From the NCBI GenBank assembly GCA_027621405.1, contig JAQCBT010000005.1:62001-126000 (forward strand): a DNA stretch of 64,000 bases, written 5' to 3'. The DNA comes from Pseudomonadota bacterium (GTDB lineage Bacteria; Pseudomonadota; Gammaproteobacteria; Pseudomonadales; Pseudohongiellaceae). Below, in pieces: positions 59,624 through 64,000 of the stretch (its first letter is position 1; each line of letters opens with the position of its first letter). The notes under the pieces are model-generated. The model did no database searches. It saw nothing but the letters and a program-made list of their open reading frames with translations, and was not told the origin of the DNA. The position numbers and the translations under genes were made by a program.

Positions 59624-60634
59624 TTAGATGATGCGGACTTCAGGCTGCAAAGCGATTCCGAATCGAGTCAATACCTTAGAGCTCATATCTTGAGCCAGCA
59701 TGAAGATATCCTCCCCGCTGGCCCGATTCCTGTTTACCAGCACCAGGGCGTGTTGCTCGTGCACGGCCGCCCCGCCCCGGCCCTGCCCCTTGCAGCCCAG
59801 TTCATCCAACAGCCAGGCGGCCGGGATTTTAACCAGCCCGGGTTCGTCGGTGGGAAATGACGGCATGGCGGGAAAGTCTGCCAGCAGGGCCTGGTATTTC
59901 TGTTTCGAGACCACGGGGTTCTTGAAGAAGCTGCCGGCGTTGCCCAGCCTAGCCGGGTCTGGCAGCTTGCTCAGGCGCACCTGGCACACGGTATCGAAGA
60001 GTTGTTGTGGAGTCGGCTCGCTGATACCCGCCTGCTGCAGGGCCTCTGACAGGGCCCTGTAGCTGGTTTCTGGCTGCCAGTCCCGACTCAACTGCAACTC
60101 CACCTCGGTGATTACCAGGTCCGCCCCTGCGAGCTGCTTGAACAGGCTGTGGCGGTAGTCAAACTCGCAGGCCTCCCGCTCCAGGGTTCGGAAACGCAGT
60201 TCAGCGCTGTCGAAAACCGTCACCGACACCAGCAAGTCGCCCAGCTCCACCCCGTAGGCGCCGATGTTCTGCACCGGTGCCGCCCCGACTGTCCCAGGAA
60301 TAAGTGCAAGGTTTTCAAGCCCATGGAAGCCCTTATTCATGCAGGTTACTACTAAGTCATGCCAGACCTCCCCGGCGGCGACCCTGACCCGGCCACTGCT
60401 CTCGTCCAGATCGACCCCCCGGGTGGCCATATGCAGCACCAGGCCGGGGAAGTCGTTCACGAACAGGATATTGCTGCCACTGCCCAGCACCAGCACCCGC
60501 AGCTTCTCCTGCCGGGCATGGCGGAACACGGCGGCCAGTTCATCGGGTTGGCCAATGGAGACGAAATGGGCGGCCCGGGCACTGATGCCGAAGCTGTTGT
60601 AGGGAGTGAGGTCGACGTCCTGGCGAATCTCCAT
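59624..60634 (-). CDS. murB: UDP-N-acetylmuramate dehydrogenase
   Basis: 336-residue FAD enzyme that makes UDP-MurNAc for peptidoglycan. Type I MurB: FAD motifs VLGSGSNILFV and PGTVGAAPVQNIGAYGVE, the active Ser in GNAGSFFKNP, and catalytic Glu near the C-terminus. Length is like E. coli MurB (342). It is 2 bases after the phosphatase gene. Confidence 0.96.
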   Translation of the reverse strand: MEIRQDVDLTPYNSFGISARAAHFVSIGQPDELAAVFRHARQEKLRVLVLGSGSNILFVNDFPGLVLHMATRGVDLDESSGRVRVAAGEVWHDLVVTCMNKGFHGLENLALIPGTVGAAPVQNIGAYGVELGDLLVSVTVFDSAELRFRTLEREACEFDYRHSLFKQLAGADLVITEVELQLSRDWQPETSYRALSEALQQAGISEPTPQQLFDTVCQVRLSKLPDPARLGNAGSFFKNPVVSKQKYQALLADFPAMPSFPTDEPGLVKIPAAWLLDELGCKGQGRGGAAVHEQHALVLVNRNRASGEDIFMLAQDMSSKVLTRFGIALQPEVRII

Positions 60635-60636
60635 GG

Positions 60637-61152
60637 CTAACGCGCTCCGGCGCCGCCGGGGAAGTGCTCGCGCTGGATCGTGTTCAGCAGGCCGGCACAG
60701 GCACCCTCTACCAGATCCAGTACCAGCTCGAAACCCTGGGCGCCGCTGTAATAGGGATCTGGCACCACGTCATGTTCAGAGTCGCCGTAGTCCAGCAACA
60801 GGCGCAGGCGTGACTGGTGATTGGCCGGGCAGCGGGCCCGCAGGTCCTTGAGGTTCTGCCGGTCCATGGCCAGGATGTAGTGGAAACGGCCGAAGTCGGT
60901 GTCGGCCACCTGCCGCGCCACCAGCCGGCTCAGGTCATAGCCACGCCTGGCTGCCGCCTGGGCTGCCCGGCTGTCTGGGCTCTCGCCGATGTGCCAGCTA
61001 CCCGTACCTGCAGAATCCACCACAATATGCGATTGCAGGCCTTTGTCTTGAATAAACTTTTCCATTACGCCATGGGCCGTGGGTGAACGGCAGATATTGC
61101 CCAGGCAGACCATGAGGACACGAATCTCAGGATTGGCTCTGGAGCTCGCCAT
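60637..61152 (-). CDS. Low-molecular-weight protein tyrosine phosphatase
   Basis: 171-residue LMW-PTP. The P-loop C-x5-R-S is seen in VCLGNICRSP, and the general acid Asp lies in DPYYSGAQGF. Members such as Wzb control polysaccharide export; in this operon (as in Pseudomonas between kdsB and murB) a link to envelope assembly is plausible but not shown. Confidence 0.92.
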   Translation of the reverse strand: MASSRANPEIRVLMVCLGNICRSPTAHGVMEKFIQDKGLQSHIVVDSAGTGSWHIGESPDSRAAQAAARRGYDLSRLVARQVADTDFGRFHYILAMDRQNLKDLRARCPANHQSRLRLLLDYGDSEHDVVPDPYYSGAQGFELVLDLVEGACAGLLNTIQREHFPGGAGAR

Positions 61153-61157
61153 GGGCC

Positions 61158-61910
61158 CTATTCGGTCCCGGGCGCAGACTGTCTGACCAGGTGCTGGCGC
61201 ACCTGCTCGAGGTCTTTCTCGGTATCCACCCCGGGGGGTATGCGGGCGTCGCTCACCGCGACATGGATGGCAATGCCGTTACTGAGTGCGCGTAACTGTT
61301 CCAGCTTCTCATCCAGCTCCAGCGCTGCCGGCGGCCACTGCACGAACTGGTTCAGCACCGCTACCCGGTAGGCATAGAGGCCGATGTGGCGATAGCAGTT
61401 CTTGGCCGAGGCGCTGGCGCCGTGGGGAATGGTGGCACGGCTGAAGTACAGGGCATGGCCCTGCCCGTCCATCACCACTTTCACCGAATTGGGATCGCCG
61501 ATCTCATCCTGTCGGGTGATCACCTCGCACAGGGTGGCGATCCCAGTCTCAGGATTCACTTGAAGATTACTCGCTACCTGGTTGATACAACTGGCGGGGA
61601 GTAGCGGCTCATCGGCCTGTACATTGACCACGATAGCGCTCTCGGTGAGGCCCAGCTGGGCGGCAGCTTCCTGTAGTCGGTCGGTACCGGAGCGGTGATC
61701 GGGGCTGGTCATCAGCACCTCGCCTCCGAAGGACTGGACGGCCTCGGCGATGCGCTCGTCGTCGGTGGCGATGGCGACCCGATCCGCGTCGCTTGCTTTA
61801 GCCCGCTCCCAGGTGTGCTGCACCATGGTCTTGCCGCCGATATCCAGTAGCGGTTTCCCCGGCAGGCGCTGGGCAGCGAAGCGGGCAGGAATGATGACGG
61901 TAAAGCTCAC
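61158..61910 (-). CDS. kdsB: 3-deoxy-manno-octulosonate cytidylyltransferase
   Basis: 250-residue enzyme making CMP-Kdo for the LPS core. Nucleotidyltransferase motifs [19 protein letters not shown] (residues 5-23) and [12 protein letters not shown] are complete. It overlaps the ycaR-type gene by 4 bases. Confidence 0.96.
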   Translation of the reverse strand: MSFTVIIPARFAAQRLPGKPLLDIGGKTMVQHTWERAKASDADRVAIATDDERIAEAVQSFGGEVLMTSPDHRSGTDRLQEAAAQLGLTESAIVVNVQADEPLLPASCINQVASNLQVNPETGIATLCEVITRQDEIGDPNSVKVVMDGQGHALYFSRATIPHGASASAKNCYRHIGLYAYRVAVLNQFVQWPPAALELDEKLEQLRALSNGIAIHVAVSDARIPPGVDTEKDLEQVRQHLVRQSAPGTE

Positions 61911-62098
61911 GAGTACTTCTCGCGTTCTTCGCTACTGAGTTCCCTGGCCTCGTCAACCAGCATCACCGGCACACCATCCCGTATGGGAAAGGCCAGCTTG
62001 TCGGGGAGGCAGATCAGTTCCTGTTGCTCTTTCTCGTAGCGCAGATCCGCCTTGCATAGTGGGCAAACCAGTATGCTCAGCAGTTTTTGGTCCAGCAT
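61907..62098 (-). CDS. ycaR: Trm112/YcaR family small protein
   Basis: 63 residues. Starts [19 protein letters not shown] with the CPxC pair and continues [20 protein letters not shown], the standard YcaR/UPF0434 pattern. Often found between lpxK and kdsB. Function unclear; Trm112 relatives activate methyltransferases. Confidence 0.93.
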   Translation of the reverse strand: MLDQKLLSILVCPLCKADLRYEKEQQELICLPDKLAFPIRDGVPVMLVDEARELSSEEREKYS

Positions 62099-62100
62099 GG

Positions 62101-63207
62101 TCAGTCTCCGATCGCTTGCTGTAGTCGGGCATCAAATGCCGCTAACAGCTTTGGATCGAGTTCCATGTTTATCTCGAGGTACCAGAAGTTCGCAGCGGCG
62201 AAGTTTCGGCATTTTATCCCATCCTTTTCGGTCATGACGATGGGCTGGGTGCTATCGATGGCCAATGAATCAAAATCTTCGGCGCTGAAGGGATGGTGAT
62301 CGGGGAAAATATGAGGGGTAAGCGGGTAAGGCAGTTGCTGCAGCAGTCTAATGAAGCGCTCGGGGTTGCCGATACCGGTGACGCAATGCAGCTGGGTCCC
62401 CATGTTGAACGGTGCACCACCGAAGGGGCGCTTCTTGCCGGTGGCGAGGTTGATCAGGCTCGCGGGGATCACCGACGTAGTATAAATGTTAGACAGCGCG
62501 GCACCGGAGCTTGCCGCCAGCGCCGCCCGCTTCTCTTCCAGCGACTCCCCGTCGCTGACGGGCGCTGATTCAGGCTCCTCTTCCTCGTCATCGCTATCTG
62601 CTGGCTGCAGCTCGTTGTTGTTAATCACTACCAGGTCAACTTCCTGCAGTCGCCTCGGCGGCTCGCGCAGGAAGCCGGCGGGCAGGCACAGGCCATTGCC
62701 CAGCATGCGCTGGCCATCCACCATGCAGATTTCCAGGTGTCGCGGCAAGGCATAGTGCTGCAGGCCATCGTCACTCAGTACGATGTCGACGTCGTGATTT
62801 GCAAGCAGGAATTCGAGCGCGTTCACCCGATCAGGATCGACGATAACGGGACACCCGGTACGTTGTGCCAGCAACACGGGTTCATCACCGGCCTCGGTGG
62901 GTGCTGTGTCTGCATCGACTTGCAGAGGGTACTGTGCGGACTTGCCGCCATAGCCGCGACTGATGATACCCGGCTTCCTGCCCTGCGACTGCAGGTGCTT
63001 GCACAGGGCGATGAGGAATGGTGTCTTGCCGGTGCCACCCACGGCGATGTTGCCGACGATGACAACGGGAATGCCAGGCGCAGATTTCTGTTGCGCCAGT
63101 CTGCCTTGCTTGCTGCGGGCTGCAACAAACTGATAGAGCAGGCTGACAGGCCACAGGGCCCATAACCAGGCTGCACGTTTCGACCAGGCCCTTTCCAGAA
63201 AACTCAT
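62101..63207 (-). CDS. lpxK: Tetraacyldisaccharide 4'-kinase
   Basis: 368-residue inner-membrane kinase that adds the 4' phosphate of lipid A. The N-terminal helix (about 12-30) and Walker [10 protein letters not shown] (residues 56-64) are clear, with DDGLQHYAL near residue 146. An acidic insert at about residues 201-226 (Asp/Glu/Ser run) makes it about 40 residues longer than E. coli LpxK (328). It overlaps msbA by 4 bases. Confidence 0.94.
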   Translation of the reverse strand: MSFLERAWSKRAAWLWALWPVSLLYQFVAARSKQGRLAQQKSAPGIPVVIVGNIAVGGTGKTPFLIALCKHLQSQGRKPGIISRGYGGKSAQYPLQVDADTAPTEAGDEPVLLAQRTGCPVIVDPDRVNALEFLLANHDVDIVLSDDGLQHYALPRHLEICMVDGQRMLGNGLCLPAGFLREPPRRLQEVDLVVINNNELQPADSDDEEEEPESAPVSDGESLEEKRAALAASSGAALSNIYTTSVIPASLINLATGKKRPFGGAPFNMGTQLHCVTGIGNPERFIRLLQQLPYPLTPHIFPDHHPFSAEDFDSLAIDSTQPIVMTEKDGIKCRNFAAANFWYLEINMELDPKLLAAFDARLQQAIGD

Positions 63208-64000
63208 GAATCGCTGCTTGCTGAACTCTCTGAGAATTGTATTCGATGTAGTTTGGAATAATGCCCGTTGCTGTCAATGAGCTGGGCATGGGTGCCCGCC
63301 TCGATGATCCTGCCCCGCTCCATGACCAGAATCTGGTCGGCGTTCTCGATGGTAGACAGGCGATGGGCAATCACGAATGTTGTACGTCCTTTTATCAGGT
63401 TCTGCAAGGCATCCTGTATGTGCATCTCGGATTCGGAATCCAGTGCCGAGGTTGCCTCATCGAAAATCAGTATGGGCGCGTTCTTGAGCAGGGCTCGGGC
63501 GATGGCAATGCGTTGTCGCTGACCACCGGACAACAGGCTGGCGTCGTCTCCCACCTGGGTATCCAGCCCCTGCTCCAGTTGGTCGATGAATTCCAGGGCA
63601 TGGGCGTTGCGCGCGGCTTCCTCGATGGCTTCCCTTGGTACATCAGCCTCACCGTAGGCGATGTTCTCGGCCACGGTGCCGTTGAACAGGACAACCTGCT
63701 GGGTGACCAGTGAGATGTGATGCCGCAGGTTGTTGAGGGTGTAATCCTGCACCGGGATTCCGTCCAGCAGAATCTCTCCCGCGCTGTGATCATAAAAGCG
63801 CGGGATAAGGCTCACCAGGCTGGATTTGCCGGAACCAGACTTTCCCACCAGCGCAATGGTTTGTCCGGGCTCGGCGACGAAACTCACGTCATCCAGTGCC
63901 TTGGCACTGCCGCCGTAGGAGAAGCTTACATGGCGGAACTCGATACGTCCCTGCACCGTCTCGGCCTCATGCTTGCCCTCGTCCACTTCCGGTGCTTCAT
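63204..64000 (-). CDS. msbA: Lipid A export ABC transporter MsbA, 5' part beyond window
   Basis: The nucleotide-binding half of an ABC exporter of about 265 residues; the frame stays open past the window edge, where the membrane domain must lie. Walker A GKSGSGKSS, Q-loop SLVTQQVVLF, signature LLSGGQRQRIA, Walker B ILIFDEATSALD and the H-loop VIAHRLSTI are all present. Position before lpxK is the usual msbA-lpxK-ycaR-kdsB order, so MsbA is the likely identity, flipping lipid A across the inner membrane. Confidence 0.93.
   Translation of the reverse strand, partial: EAPEVDEGKHEAETVQGRIEFRHVSFSYGGSAKALDDVSFVAEPGQTIALVGKSGSGKSSLVSLIPRFYDHSAGEILLDGIPVQDYTLNNLRHHISLVTQQVVLFNGTVAENIAYGEADVPREAIEEAARNAHALEFIDQLEQGLDTQVGDDASLLSGGQRQRIAIARALLKNAPILIFDEATSALDSESEMHIQDALQNLIKGRTTFVIAHRLSTIENADQILVMERGRIIEAGTHAQLIDSNGHYSKLHRIQFSESSASSDS

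Overview
The window comes from the chromosome of a moderately GC-rich gammaproteobacterium, most likely a marine, Pseudomonas-related lineage. This rests on gene order that I recall from Pseudomonas: BI-1/YccA-tusDCBE-cysG-serS, lolA-ftsK-trxB-aat-bpt-infA-clpA-clpS-cspD, nudJ-mnmA-hflD-purB-roxA, gacA-uvrC-pgsA-tRNAs, and murB-ptp-kdsB-ycaR-lpxK. No rRNA, CRISPR array, transposase or phage gene was seen. The species cannot be named from this sequence alone.

Layout. 1-4.7 kb: 3' part of the periplasmic protease gene prc, two hairpins, tRNA-Ser(UGA), a BI-1/YccA membrane protein and the tusDCBE sulfur-relay operon. 4.7-10.8 kb (minus strand): cysG, serS, crcB, lolA, ftsK. 11.2-13.9 kb (plus): trxB, aat, bpt, infA. 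14-17.3 kb: clpA/clpS facing away from cspD. 17.4-24.4 kb: rluE, moaCDE, nudJ, mnmA, hflD, purB, roxA. 24.4-28.2 kb: thrH, a parS-like site, cysH, cysB and a TSUP sulfite exporter. 28-45.7 kb is more accessory: a 5'-nucleotidase, a membrane-anchored coiled-coil protein, a patatin, msrA, an exported epoxide hydrolase, an AbgT transporter, PEP carboxylase, a beta-propeller lipoprotein, a rhodanese, a MerR-PAS-adenylate cyclase fusion, an NhaC-type antiporter and a Tat-exported HD-domain protein. 45.8-51.2 kb holds htpX and a run of small envelope proteins, an M23 peptidase, two DUF genes and an exported haloacetate-dehalogenase-like enzyme. 51.3-54.3 kb is visibly more A/T-rich: a c-type cytochrome fusion, a broken outer-membrane barrel gene, degenerate repeats, tRNA-Leu, tRNA-Cys and a tRNA-Cys fragment. 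54.3-64 kb returns to core genes: pirin, tRNA-Gly, a long structured inverted repeat, pgsA-uvrC-gacA, then murB-ptp-kdsB-ycaR-lpxK-msbA for cell wall and lipid A.

How the genes fit together. Sulfur metabolism is the strongest shared theme. CysB, CysH, CysG (siroheme for sulfite reductase) and the TSUP exporter handle sulfate assimilation; TusBCDE passes sulfur to MnmA for tRNA 2-thiouridine; MoaD/MoaE also use sulfur; GlpE is a rhodanese. A second theme is protein quality control: Prc, ClpAS, the N-end-rule transferases Aat and Bpt that feed ClpS, HtpX, and possibly BI-1/YccA. A third is envelope building: LolA, MurB, KdsB, LpxK, MsbA, PgsA. The most unusual items are the DNA-binding-domain/cyclase fusion with a palindrome over its own promoter, the parS-like site before cysH, the 31-bp-armed inverted repeat near pgsA, and two putatively Tat-exported enzymes with largely intact oxygenase- or dehalogenase-type active-site residues.
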